Of a stretch of DNA of 22,850 nucleotides, positions 1 to 7,037 are shown piece after piece. The position numbers and the translations under genes are program-made. Within the stretch, counting starts at the first letter, position 1; every line of letters begins with the position of its first letter. Source of the stretch: Treponema_B putidum (GTDB lineage Bacteria > Spirochaetota > Spirochaetia > Treponematales > Treponemataceae); NCBI RefSeq assembly GCF_007830595.1, contig NZ_VLLD01000020.1; one strand, 5' to 3'. The notes under the pieces are model-generated. The model was not told where the DNA came from, searched no databases, and worked only from the letters and a program-made list of their open reading frames with translations.

Positions 1-1
1 A

Positions 2-520
2 GTTTTCGGCTGCGATGTTCCTAAAAACGCAGAGCCGGTAAAAATGCCTGAGAGCTCTATAATTCAATATCTTTATGTTGAATTAAATGAGCTAATAGGT
101 TATACTATGAAAAAGAGATTGGAAGAGTATAACTTAAAAGACTTTTGGATAAGGTTTTTAGCCAACTATGAAGAAGACAAAAAAAGCGGAATGTTGGAAA
201 AATTGTGCAGCTTAGAGGAGGGTATAAAAATGGCAGAAGCAACACTCTTTAGGGTAACTGATGAAGAGAGGCGAATGGCAATAGAACTCTCTGACGAAAA
301 ATACCGGATGTATGTGGAAGATGAGCGCAGTGAAGCTAGAAGAGAAGGCTTGGCTGAGGGCAGAGCCGAAGGAAAAAGTATAGGATTAACCGAAGGACGA
401 GCTGAAGGCTCATATCAAGCAAAGCTGGAAATGGCAGCGTCTTTTAAAAGGCTCGGAGTTGATATTGATAAAATAGTTGAAGGTACAGGCCTTAGTCGTA
501 AAAAAATAGAAGCCTTATAA
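2..520 (+). CDS. Rpn / PD-(D/E)XK nuclease-family protein, C-terminal part (5' end outside window)
   Basis: The frame is open from the first bases, so this is the 3' part of a longer gene and the ATG at 44 is probably internal. The visible part resembles the C-terminal half of Rpn-type recombination-promoting nucleases (annotated as PD-(D/E)XK nuclease family transposases). It has a helical charged stretch, then repeated Glu-Gly units (GLAEGRAEGKSIGLTEGRAEG) and the typical ending 'LGVDIDKIVEGTGLSRKKIEAL', a small helix-turn-helix-like tail. The catalytic nuclease core would lie upstream and cannot be checked here. These genes are numerous and recombination-linked in Treponema denticola-like genomes. 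A rho-independent terminator candidate follows at 544. The family call is fairly safe; activity is unknown. Confidence 0.75.
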   Translation, partial: VFGCDVPKNAEPVKMPESSIIQYLYVELNELIGYTMKKRLEEYNLKDFWIRFLANYEEDKKSGMLEKLCSLEEGIKMAEATLFRVTDEERRMAIELSDEKYRMYVEDERSEARREGLAEGRAEGKSIGLTEGRAEGSYQAKLEMAASFKRLGVDIDKIVEGTGLSRKKIEAL

Positions 521-543
521 TTTAAAATGCGGTATTAAAAATG

Positions 544-575
544 CGGCCTACGTATAGACAGGCCGTAAATTTTTG
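544..575 (+). terminator. Rho-independent terminator after the Rpn-family gene
   Basis: A perfect 6-bp stem (CGGCCT 544-549 with AGGCCG 560-565) has a 10-base loop and is followed by an A/T-rich tract containing five T residues. It sits 24 bases after the stop codon at 520 and separates this gene from the next one. Confidence 0.65.
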
Positions 576-592
576 TGTAAACTCGAATTTCT

Positions 593-1939
593 ATGCGCTA
601 TCCTGTTTCAAAAAAAATGAAAGAAATCGCTTCTATTTTTTTTAATGCCGATTTTTCGGCCTACCTTGTCGGCGGAGCTGTTAGAGACTGGTTTTTAGGG
701 AAACTGTGTAAGGATTATGATATAGCAACCGATGCCGAACCGAAGGAAGTTCAAGCTCTTTTCCGCAAGACGATTCCTACGGGGATAGCCCACGGTACGG
801 TTACTATCTTATATAAGGGCGAAAAAATAGAATGTACCACTTTCCGCTGCGAGGCTGATTATTCCGACGGCAGGCGGCCGCAGAGTATTAGCTATGTCCG
901 TTCAATCGAAGAGGATTTGAGCCGCAGAGACTTTACTATGAATGCAATAGCCGTTTCTTTAAAAGACGGCTCCATTGTCGACCCCTTTGACGGCGTAAAA
1001 TCGATAAAATCAAAAATTATTAAAACCGTCGGCTCTCCCCTTGCCCGTTTTGGGGAAGACGGTTTGAGGCCGATAAGAGCAATCCGCTTTTCTTCGCAGT
1101 TGGGCTTTAAGATAGAAGAAGAAACTTTAAAGGCTATTCCTTTAAGTATTGAGACTTGCAAAAAAGTTTCGATAGAGAGGTTTCGGGATGAATTCGTTAA
1201 AATACTTTTAAGTGAGCATCCTATAATTTCTTTAAGACTCTTGGAAGATACGGGACTTTTAAAAGTATTTTTGCCCGAACTTTCTGATTGCCGCGGGGTC
1301 GAGCAAAAAGGAATGCACTCATTCGATGTGCTTGACCACAGCTTTTTAAGCTGCGATGCCGCTCCGCAAGATAATCTTATTGTGCGCTTGGCTGCTCTTT
1401 TCCACGATATAGGAAAGGTAAGTACCAGAGAAAAAAATGAGTACGGCGATTACACCTTTTATAAGCATGAGGCGGTTTCGGAAAAACTCACCAAAAATAT
1501 AATGCAGCGTTTAAAATTTCCGAATAAGGAAATTGAAGAAGTTTGTCATTTGGTGGGGCTTCACATGTTTCATTATACGGAGGATTGGAGCGATGCTGCC
1601 GTCCGCCGCTTTATAGTCAGAGCCGGGGTAGAAAATATTCCGAATCTCTTTGAATTGAGAAGAGCCGACGGTTTCGGTATGACGGGAAAGGCTCCCGATT
1701 TAAGCAATTTGACTGCATTTAAAAAGAGGCTTGAAAAAGTCATAGCAGAAGACTCTGCCCTCAGCTTAAAAGATCTTGCTGTCGGAGGCAGAGAGCTGAT
1801 TGAAATCGGAATTCCTGCAGGTCCTAAGCTCGGCATAATCTTACAAAAGTTATTTGAAGCTGTCCTTGAAGACCCTTCGCAAAATACTAAGGCCCAACTT
1901 TTAAAAATTGCGGAGGCAATAAATTCCAATTTAAGCTAA
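593..1939 (+). CDS. cca: CCA tRNA nucleotidyltransferase / poly(A) polymerase-family protein with HD domain
   Basis: Class II nucleotidyltransferase of 448 residues, expected to add CCA (or A) to the tRNA 3' end or to polyadenylate RNA. The head domain has GGAVRD (27-32) and the metal-binding DYD (41-43). RRDFTMNAIA (111-120) and EDGLRPIRAIRF (155-166) are hallmark family motifs. A C-terminal HD phosphohydrolase motif (LFHDIGK, HD at 271-272) and HEAVSEKLTK follow, as in HD-containing bacterial CCA enzymes. The start is the first ATG after an in-frame stop at 578-580, and no clear Shine-Dalgarno sequence precedes it. The sequence alone does not settle CCA-adding versus A-adding versus poly(A) polymerase. 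Only one such gene is visible here, so full CCA activity is the simplest guess. Confidence 0.88.
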   Translation: MRYPVSKKMKEIASIFFNADFSAYLVGGAVRDWFLGKLCKDYDIATDAEPKEVQALFRKTIPTGIAHGTVTILYKGEKIECTTFRCEADYSDGRRPQSISYVRSIEEDLSRRDFTMNAIAVSLKDGSIVDPFDGVKSIKSKIIKTVGSPLARFGEDGLRPIRAIRFSSQLGFKIEEETLKAIPLSIETCKKVSIERFRDEFVKILLSEHPIISLRLLEDTGLLKVFLPELSDCRGVEQKGMHSFDVLDHSFLSCDAAPQDNLIVRLAALFHDIGKVSTREKNEYGDYTFYKHEAVSEKLTKNIMQRLKFPNKEIEEVCHLVGLHMFHYTEDWSDAAVRRFIVRAGVENIPNLFELRRADGFGMTGKAPDLSNLTAFKKRLEKVIAEDSALSLKDLAVGGRELIEIGIPAGPKLGIILQKLFEAVLEDPSQNTKAQLLKIAEAINSNLS

Positions 1940-1991
1940 ATTATTGATATAAAATTATTGATATAATATAAAAAATATGATAGGTTAAGCT

Positions 1992-2924
1992 ATGTTTGTA
2001 AAATTAGATGCAGAATTGACACCGATTGATCCCCGGACTGAAAAAATAACTGGACATGTTGCAGGATATATAAAATTTAAGGAGCTCATTGAGCTTCAAG
2101 GGCTTTTAGGCCTTGACCCTCTTTTTATCGAGCAATGCAGCGATTTTTCCCAACAAAATACCCTCGGCGTTTGGGAAGACTACAGTTTCGGCGTTATAAA
2201 TATAATCGAAATGGAAAATATTTTTAAAGACCGCGATACAATAGGCCTTTATATATCTAAAAATCTTTTTTTGGCCATAGAAATTATAGACAAGGACTAT
2301 TCTACTCAAAAAGCTTTTGAAACTGCTTTACAGCAAACTATAGTTCGCGAAAGAAATATTCCGCGTATTCTTAACCGTTTTTTTAAAGAGCTTATCAAGT
2401 CGCATGCCGGCGTCTATTACCGTTTTAGAAACAAAATATCTGAACTGGAAATGAGGGTTTGGGAAAAAATAGAAGAAGACACTCACTTTGAAGCGGAGCT
2501 TTCGAATATAAACAACGAACTTTTGACCCTCTTTAGCTATTATGATCAGTTGGAAGATTTTTGCCAAGACCTGGCCGAAAATGAAAACGAAATTTTTACC
2601 GAAGAAGAGTTGACCATTATAAACCTTCTTTCAAAGAGGGTAGAGCGTTATGGAGCAAATATCCGTATTTTAAGAGAGTATTCGAATCAGTTGCGGGAAT
2701 CTTATCAAGCTCAGCTGGATCTCCACTTAAATAAGATTATGAAAATCTTTACTGTTGTAACTACAATCTTTCTTCCGTTGACCCTTGTAGCAGGCTGGTA
2801 CGGTATGAACTTTAGCTACATGCCCGAACTTTCATGGAAGTACGGCTATCTTACTGTTATAATATTGAGTATTGTCATTGTCGTTTTAGGACTTTGCTGG
2901 TTTAAAAAGAAAAAACTGATATAA
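1992..2924 (+). CDS. corA: CorA-like magnesium/cobalt channel protein
   Basis: A 310-residue protein of the CorA/Mrs2 metal-ion channel family. The long N-terminal part is cytoplasmic and rich in charged helices. The C-terminus has two membrane helices separated by the family signature YGMNF (GMN at 271-273), followed by a short acidic loop (YMPEL) and a lysine-rich tail. These channels form pentamers and take up Mg2+, and sometimes Co2+ or Ni2+. The gene lies 52 bases after the cca-like gene. The gap contains the direct repeat TTATTGATATAA and a TATAAT box (1962-1967) with no convincing -35, so it may be read from upstream or from its own weak promoter. The Shine-Dalgarno sequence is weak (AGGTT). 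The cobalamin riboswitch downstream makes cobalt a possible substrate, but this is only context. Confidence 0.9.
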   Translation: MFVKLDAELTPIDPRTEKITGHVAGYIKFKELIELQGLLGLDPLFIEQCSDFSQQNTLGVWEDYSFGVINIIEMENIFKDRDTIGLYISKNLFLAIEIIDKDYSTQKAFETALQQTIVRERNIPRILNRFFKELIKSHAGVYYRFRNKISELEMRVWEKIEEDTHFEAELSNINNELLTLFSYYDQLEDFCQDLAENENEIFTEEELTIINLLSKRVERYGANIRILREYSNQLRESYQAQLDLHLNKIMKIFTVVTTIFLPLTLVAGWYGMNFSYMPELSWKYGYLTVIILSIVIVVLGLCWFKKKKLI

Positions 2925-3342
2925 AAATCATTATTGCCTAATGCAACTGAGATTCGGTATTATAAACGGAAAATTTAGTGAGCATACTCTCGTGTTAAAA
3001 GAAGAACAATTCGATATAAACTAAGTAAATCCTATAAAACGGATAGCCCGAGGCTTTTTATAAAGACCGTTTCAGGAGATTGTAGAATTAAAAGGCCTTA
3101 AATTTTATTTATTTCTTGACTAAAATATAAAAATAATGTATGCTCTTTATAACATTTTATGAGAGGGCTTTGATATTGGTACCATTTTAATATACTCTTC
3201 AATATTCCTTTTTAATAAATGCTGATTAGCTTTTCCATACTTTTATTATCGGCTGTTTTTAGTCGACTTGATTTCCGTGTAGAATGCACCCGATGGGGGC
3301 CTTGCTTTTTTTTGAAAATATTTATAATTACTAAAAGGTTAT
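2925..3342 (+). other. Intergenic stretch between corA and the cobalamin riboswitch
   Basis: I see no convincing gene here. It contains a weak terminator-like element after corA (AGCC 3045-3048, GGCT 3052-3055, then T5) nested inside AAACGG 3037-3042 / CCGTTT 3067-3072. It also holds a good sigma-70 promoter candidate at 3116-3144 and a second -10-like TATAAT (3323-3328) just before the riboswitch. A 28-codon ORF at 2941-3024 has no supporting features. Confidence 0.5.
3116..3144 (+). promoter_or_regulatory. Candidate sigma-70 promoter for the riboswitch leader
   Basis: TTGACT (3116-3121), a 17-base spacer and TATGCT (3139-3144). It would give a leader of about 190 bases before the riboswitch aptamer. 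An alternative start from TATAAT at 3323-3328, with a poor TTGCTT -35 at 15-base spacing, would place the first base close to the aptamer's P1 stem. Confidence 0.5.
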
Positions 3343-3540
3343 AGACAAATAAGGTTCTTAAATTATTTTTTAAGATTAAAAGGGAAACCGGTGAAAAACC
3401 GGCACAGCCCCCGCTACTGTAATTGAGTTTGTTTATCATTGTATTTCTAATATTTGTCATTATTGGAAGCATAAGCCACTGTTAATATGGGAAGGCGATA
3501 AACTTTAAATCATAAGTCAGGAGACCTGCCTATTTGTATT
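3343..3540 (+). ncRNA. Cobalamin (adenosylcobalamin/B12) riboswitch
   Basis: The conserved aptamer elements appear in order. First is AAAAGGGAAACCGGTG with its paired AAACCGG. Next is the B12 box AGCCCCCGCTACTGT (about 3405-3419). The 3' element AAGTCAGGAGACCTGCC (about 3514-3530) follows. A closing P1 stem is formed by ACAAATA (3345-3351) with TATTTGT (3531-3537). High cobalamin would be expected to switch off the downstream metal-uptake-like genes. The gap of about 225 bases to the ATG at 3767 holds a possible expression platform, TACAGCT (3584-3590) with AGCTGTA (3625-3631). No strong terminator is evident, so the mode of control is unclear. Confidence 0.93.
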
Positions 3541-3690
3541 TCGAATCCTTCGGAGGGAGGGAAAATCGGAAAACTAACTATTGTACAGCTATATTTTACT
3601 GTCGGTCTCTTCTAAACAAAGCAAAGCTGTAGACTATGTTTTTCGCTTTTTCATTATTTTATCTCCGTTTTATTTTTAAATAAGGTATAT

Positions 3691-3733
3691 TGTAAACATT
3701 TGTTTACAGTTGAGTTTGCGCTTAGATTATAAG
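3691..3733 (+). promoter_or_regulatory. Perfect palindromic operator overlapping a promoter upstream of the DUF4198 gene
   Basis: TGTAAACA (3691-3698) and TGTTTACA (3701-3708) form a perfect inverted repeat with a 2-base spacer, the shape of a dimeric repressor site. TTTACA in the right arm can serve as a -35, with TTATAA (3727-3732) as -10 at 18-base spacing. A bound protein would therefore block a second promoter lying downstream of the riboswitch. The binding protein is unknown. A metalloregulator is plausible from context only. Confidence 0.5.
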
Positions 3734-3766
3734 TCTTTAGACTAAAAATATTATAGGAGTTTTTCT

Positions 3767-4585
3767 ATGAAAAAATTGACAGGAATATTTTTATTTTTAT
3801 TCTTGGTATCTATGGTTTCATTTGCACACTTCCAAATGATTTATACCCCGACTTCAATTGTTGAAGGCAATTCTGTTGAGTTCAAGATTGTTTTTACTCA
3901 TCCTGCCGAATCAGGACTAGTAATGGATATCGGTAAAAACGAGGCCGGAGAAGTCAAAGTTTTTGAAAAATTCTTTTCGGTTCATGACGAAAAAATTCAA
4001 GATCTTCTACCTTCATTAAAGAAAACGGAATTTACTACTGCCGAAAATACGGCTTTGGCCTATGATCTGACCTTAAACAGGGATAACGGCTTTAAAGGGG
4101 GCGGAGACTGGGTCTTGGTAGCAGTTCCCCATCCTTATTATGAAGGTAGTGAAGATAAATATATTCAGCAGATTACTAAGGTCTTTATCAATAAGGACGA
4201 GCGTCCGACAGATTGGGAAAAAAGATGTGCCGACGGTTATCCCGAAATTTTACCCTTGGTAAAGCCCTATGACGTTTGGGTCGGCGGTGTTTTCCGCGGT
4301 ACTGTTGTCGATTCAAAAGGGAAACCGGTTCCCAATGCGGAAATTGAAGTTGAATACATAAACTTTGATGTAAACATGAAAAAAAGCAAATTTGAGAAGA
4401 AGGCAAAAACAAAAAATGCCGCTGCCGTTATTTTAGCCGATGCAAACGGAAACTTCTCCTTTATTCCTCACAAGGCCGGGTACTGGGGTTTTGCTGCCCT
4501 TGGTGCAGGTAATGTAAAAGAATTTGAGGGTAAAGAATTTTCGCAGGATGCCGTGCTCTGGATTGAGGCAATGCCGCTAAAATAA
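3767..4585 (+). CDS. Secreted DUF4198 (NikK-like) protein, putative metal-uptake accessory
   Basis: A 272-residue protein with a clear Sec signal peptide (KK then a hydrophobic stretch, likely cleaved after SFA at about residue 20), so periplasmic or surface exposed. The body matches DUF4198 proteins: an N-terminal beta-rich module starting HFQMIYTPTSIVEGNSVEF, then a carboxypeptidase-regulatory-like domain (GVFRGTVVDSKGKPVPNAEIEVEY ... ANGNFSFIPHKAGYWGFAAL). DUF4198 proteins (NikK) occur as extra components of ECF-type nickel/cobalt transporters. A good AGGAG lies 9 bases before the ATG. It sits downstream of the cobalamin riboswitch and a palindromic operator, and 54 bases before the ZinT-like gene, suggesting a B12-controlled metal uptake operon. 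Cobalt as the metal is an inference. Confidence 0.78.
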   Translation: MKKLTGIFLFLFLVSMVSFAHFQMIYTPTSIVEGNSVEFKIVFTHPAESGLVMDIGKNEAGEVKVFEKFFSVHDEKIQDLLPSLKKTEFTTAENTALAYDLTLNRDNGFKGGGDWVLVAVPHPYYEGSEDKYIQQITKVFINKDERPTDWEKRCADGYPEILPLVKPYDVWVGGVFRGTVVDSKGKPVPNAEIEVEYINFDVNMKKSKFEKKAKTKNAAAVILADANGNFSFIPHKAGYWGFAALGAGNVKEFEGKEFSQDAVLWIEAMPLK

Positions 4586-4639
4586 GGAATATCCTTATTT
4601 AGCTTATAGATAATTTATATTAACTTAAAGGAGTTTATT

Positions 4640-5855
4640 ATGGTTAATAAAAAAATGGGTGCAAAGATTGCACTTATACTGGGTTACACTCGCAGTTATT
4701 TTTACTGCCTGTAAGTCAATGCCTGCTGTAAAAATGAATGATAAATTTACAGCCGGAATGGAATTGGCCGCCTGGAAGGGCGAATGGGTTTCTGCAGATA
4801 TCATAAAAGATAATCCATCTTTAAAAGCAGCTTATAAAAAAACAGCAGCAGATATGCCCTTTTATACACCTGAAGGCCTTGAAGCCGCTGCCTTGGATAT
4901 GTACAAAGCTCCGGCGGTAAAGGCAAAGTTTGACGGTACAAACACTGTGCTTTTTACATACTTGGATAAAGCCGGTAACGAAAAGCAAATTTCCGTCAAA
5001 TACAAATATATGGGACAAAAAGCTGACGGCGAGTCTCCTGATACTATTTGGGAAACATTTGAGGCTGTAGAAGATAAACTTGAAAATGCAAACTTTAAGT
5101 ATTTTATATCAATGCCTCCCAGTGCTCACGGAAACAGCCCTATCCACTGGCATGCCCGTTTTGGAAGCCGAAGTATTGACCGTCTTATAACCGGTGCAGG
5201 AAAATGGCCTACATACTATTCTGCATTCACATCTGAGGCAGACCTTGTTAAAATGTTTGAATCTTCAATCCAAAATATGCCTAAGTGGTGCCCTGTTTCT
5301 CCCTTTGAATCTTATGCAGTTCACGGCAAATGGATTAATGCATTATCTATTTTTGAAAATACAAGTAAAGAGGTCGAAGCCGCCTATGCAAAGGTTGTAA
5401 AAGAATTTGCAGGCAAAGATCCCAAGGGTGGAGATTTTACAAAGGCTGAAATTATTGCAGAATTACAAAAAAGAGATAAATCCGTTAAAGATTACTCTCA
5501 CTTGGAATTTATTGTAAAAGACGGAAAAAATGAGCTGGTCTTTTATAAAGGGGATAAAGAAGTCTTTAGATCAAGCTATGTCCGTGTCGGTGCAAGTCCT
5601 TCAAGACCATATATGACGATGAAGGCTGAAAGAAAGGATGCCGGTATGTATTCTTTGATTTCATTTGTAGCTGTACATGGTACTGCTCCTATGCTGCATT
5701 TTCACTTGTGGTATGGTAATAATGAAAAAGAACTTGAAGACTTTGAAGGAACTCCCACCTGCTACAGAGCGGCCCTTACAGACGCTGAAATTGCCGCAAG
5801 TGTAGAAAAAGAGGCAAGAAATCTTTTAGAGAGATTAACTAAGGTTAAAAAATAA
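4640..5855 (+). pseudogene. Two-domain ZinT-like metal-binding lipoprotein with a frameshift in the signal peptide
   Basis: The likely start is ATG 4640, 6 bases after a strong AAAGGAG (4627-4633). That frame reads MVNKKMGAKIALIL and then ends at a stop just past 4705. The rest of the protein is in another frame from about 4681. Removing one G from GGG (4681-4683) restores a lipoprotein signal ending in VTLAVIFTAC with a lipobox cysteine. The body has two similar ZinT-like modules. Module 1 (MELAAWKGEWVS onward) has H at 5127 and HWH at 5145-5153, then GKWPTYYSAF. Module 2 has H at 5676 and HFH at 5697-5705. ZinT proteins bind zinc or other divalent metals in the periplasm through three histidines of this type. 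An internal GTG at 4659 gives a 398-residue frame but lacks a ribosome site and a proper signal start. A sequencing error or phase variation is possible. Confidence 0.75.
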
Positions 5856-5861
5856 ATTTTA

Positions 5862-5895
5862 TTGGGAACCTATTTGAGGTTCCCAAATTTTAATA
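5862..5895 (+). terminator. Rho-independent terminator after the ZinT-like gene
   Basis: A perfect 10-bp stem, TTGGGAACCT (5862-5871) with AGGTTCCCAA (5877-5886), has a 5-base loop and is followed by ATTTTAATACTTTTT. It lies six bases after the stop codon and should end the riboswitch-led transcript before the hairpin cluster. Confidence 0.85.
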
Positions 5896-5902
5896 CTTTT
5901 TC

Positions 5903-6162
5903 GGAAGCTGATTCGCTATCCGCTTTAGCGGATACGATGAAAAATTTCCTTACAGAACAGAGCCAAAAGGCTCTGAGGCTTCCTTCAAAAAATTTTTATG
6001 GGAGGTGTGATAAACAGTTCGGCAGAAATAGTGCCTCACTGTTTATCTGACGAGTTTTGTGCTTTGCACAAAACATCGCATTATTGATTGCCGTTTCTTA
6101 CAGGTATTGCGAAACGGCGTAAAAAGTCAAATCGAAAATTGATATTTTCTCATTGACTTTTT
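5903..6162. repeat. Cluster of five hairpin units in a non-coding region
   Basis: About 260 bases consist almost entirely of inverted repeats. (1) GGAAGC 5903-5908 / GCTTCC 5978-5983 encloses TATCCGC 5917-5923 / GCGGATA 5928-5934 and CAGAGCC 5958-5964 / GGCTCTG 5969-5975, a three-way junction. (2) GATAAACAG 6009-6017 / CTGTTTATC 6039-6047. (3) GTTTTGTGC 6054-6062 / GCACAAAAC 6066-6074. (4) GCCGTTTC 6090-6097 / GAAACGGC 6111-6118. (5) AAAAAGTCAA 6121-6130 / TTGACTTTTT 6153-6162, with GAAAAT / ATTTTC inside. An ORF at 5862-6050 crosses it but looks like chance. It may be a repeat element or a structured RNA. Confidence 0.7.
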
Positions 6163-6177
6163 ATAGGAGAAAGAGAA

Positions 6178-6516
6178 ATGAAAAAAAGAACAGCTATCTT
6201 TATTTGTTTTTTAGTGCTGGGAGCAGCTCTTTTGTTTGCTCATAGTGTTATCTTTAATTGCTATGATAACGGTGACGGGACATTCCTTTGCCAAGGCAGT
6301 TTTTCGAACGGTGCATCTGCTGAAGGTGTAGAGATTCGAATCGAAAATCCCAAAGAAAAGGATTCGAAAAAAAAGATTATACTTAAGACTACGCTTGATA
6401 AAAACGGAGAAGCTATAATTAAGTATGCCGACATCAAGATCAAAGATTTTTTGATTATTTTTGATGCAGGTGAAGGCCATGTTGTAAAACTAAAATCAAA
6501 CCAGATTAAAAAATAA
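6178..6516 (+). CDS. Small secreted protein related to the NikL-like protein at 21823-22309
   Basis: A 112-residue protein with an N-terminal signal peptide (KKR, hydrophobic core, cleavage near LLFAHS). The mature part is a small beta-rich domain (FNCYDNGDGTFLCQGSFSNG ... LDKNGEAIIKYADIKIKDFLI) ending in GEGHVVKLKS. It lines up with the reconstructed protein at the right end of the window: both have SH or HS after the signal, D(K/D)NG in the middle and G(E/A)GHV near the end. Unlike that protein it has no C-terminal membrane helix. AGGAG lies 10 bases upstream of the ATG. A terminator and the hairpin cluster separate it from the ZinT-like gene, so co-transcription is uncertain. A role in metal uptake is suggested only by neighbours and by the paralogue. 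Confidence 0.65.
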   Translation: MKKRTAIFICFLVLGAALLFAHSVIFNCYDNGDGTFLCQGSFSNGASAEGVEIRIENPKEKDSKKKIILKTTLDKNGEAIIKYADIKIKDFLIIFDAGEGHVVKLKSNQIKK

Positions 6517-6526
6517 GTTTTATTTG

Positions 6527-6578
6527 GGTGTATTTTCATCGGTGCAAGAACAACGATTAAAATACACCTCCTTTTTTT
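6527..6578 (+). terminator. Terminator between convergent genes (6178 gene and sufU)
   Basis: GGTGTATTTT (6527-6536) pairs with AAAATACACC (6559-6568). Inside it ATCG (6538-6541) can pair with CGAT (6554-6557). A run of eight T residues follows on the plus strand. The element overlaps the sufU stop codon at 6557, so it may also help end the minus-strand transcript, although that side lacks a good T tract. Confidence 0.75.
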
Positions 6579-7003
6579 TCGTTTAAAAGAACATCGGCAC
6601 TGTGCCAGCTTAAGGTTGCGCATTTTATACGGGCAGGCATTTCGGCAAAGTATTCCAAGATTTGAGCATCTTCCAATTCTTCCTTTTCTTCTTCTGAAAC
6701 CTCATTTCCGTTCATCATCTTAAAAAATATTTCTATCTTACGTTTGCCTTCTTCTGAGGGCTTTCCTTTTATCAGCTCAATCAGCATATTTGTAGAAGCC
6801 GTAGAAATGGCACAGCCTCTCCCTAAAAAGGAAGCATCTTCTATAATACCATCTTTTTCCCGGATAAGGAGGGTAAGGTCATCACCGCATGAAGGATTAT
6901 GGCCTCTTTCTATCTTTACCCCTTCACCTGAAAGCTCGCGGCAGTTTTCTTTTTTTCGAGAGTATTCTAAAATCATTTCCTGATAAATCGTATCTATGTC
7001 CAT
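6557..7003 (-). CDS. sufU: SufU/IscU-like iron-sulfur cluster assembly protein
   Basis: A 148-residue protein of the SufU branch of U-type Fe-S proteins. The three conserved cysteines are present: NPSCGDD (C39), GRGCAIS (C64) and RIKCATLSW (C128), with aspartate at 41-42. The long insertion between the second and third cysteines (about residues 80-115) is typical of SufU. In Gram-positive bacteria SufU is a zinc-bound sulfur acceptor that stimulates SufS. It lies 34 bases downstream of sufS on the same strand, matching that partnership. The start MDIDTIYQEMI is the usual one for the family. The other SUF genes (sufB, sufC, sufD) are not in this window on this strand. Confidence 0.92.
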   Translation of the reverse strand: MDIDTIYQEMILEYSRKKENCRELSGEGVKIERGHNPSCGDDLTLLIREKDGIIEDASFLGRGCAISTASTNMLIELIKGKPSEEGKRKIEIFFKMMNGNEVSEEEKEELEDAQILEYFAEMPARIKCATLSWHSADVLLNEKKGGVF

Positions 7004-7037
7004 TTATATTCCTTATCAATATTATTTTTAAGTTTTT

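Noticed and set aside
2941..3024. 28-codon plus-strand ORF after corA
   Set aside because: No ribosome site, no recognisable motif, and such short ORFs are expected by chance.
3212..3472. Minus-strand ORF of 86 codons
   Set aside because: It runs antisense through the cobalamin riboswitch aptamer, whose conserved bases explain the sequence.
4659..5855. GTG 4659 as the true start of the ZinT-like protein
   Set aside because: No Shine-Dalgarno sequence and the first residues (MQRLHLYW) are not a lipoprotein signal start. ATG 4640 has both in the neighbouring frame.
5862..6050. 62-codon ORF across the terminator and hairpins
   Set aside because: It starts inside the terminator stem and its sequence is dictated by inverted repeats. 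No ribosome site.
5903..6162. Integron attC sites
   Set aside because: Hairpin-rich and Treponema denticola has an integron, but I could not find the paired attC core motifs (RYYYAAC/GTTRRRY) or gene cassettes.
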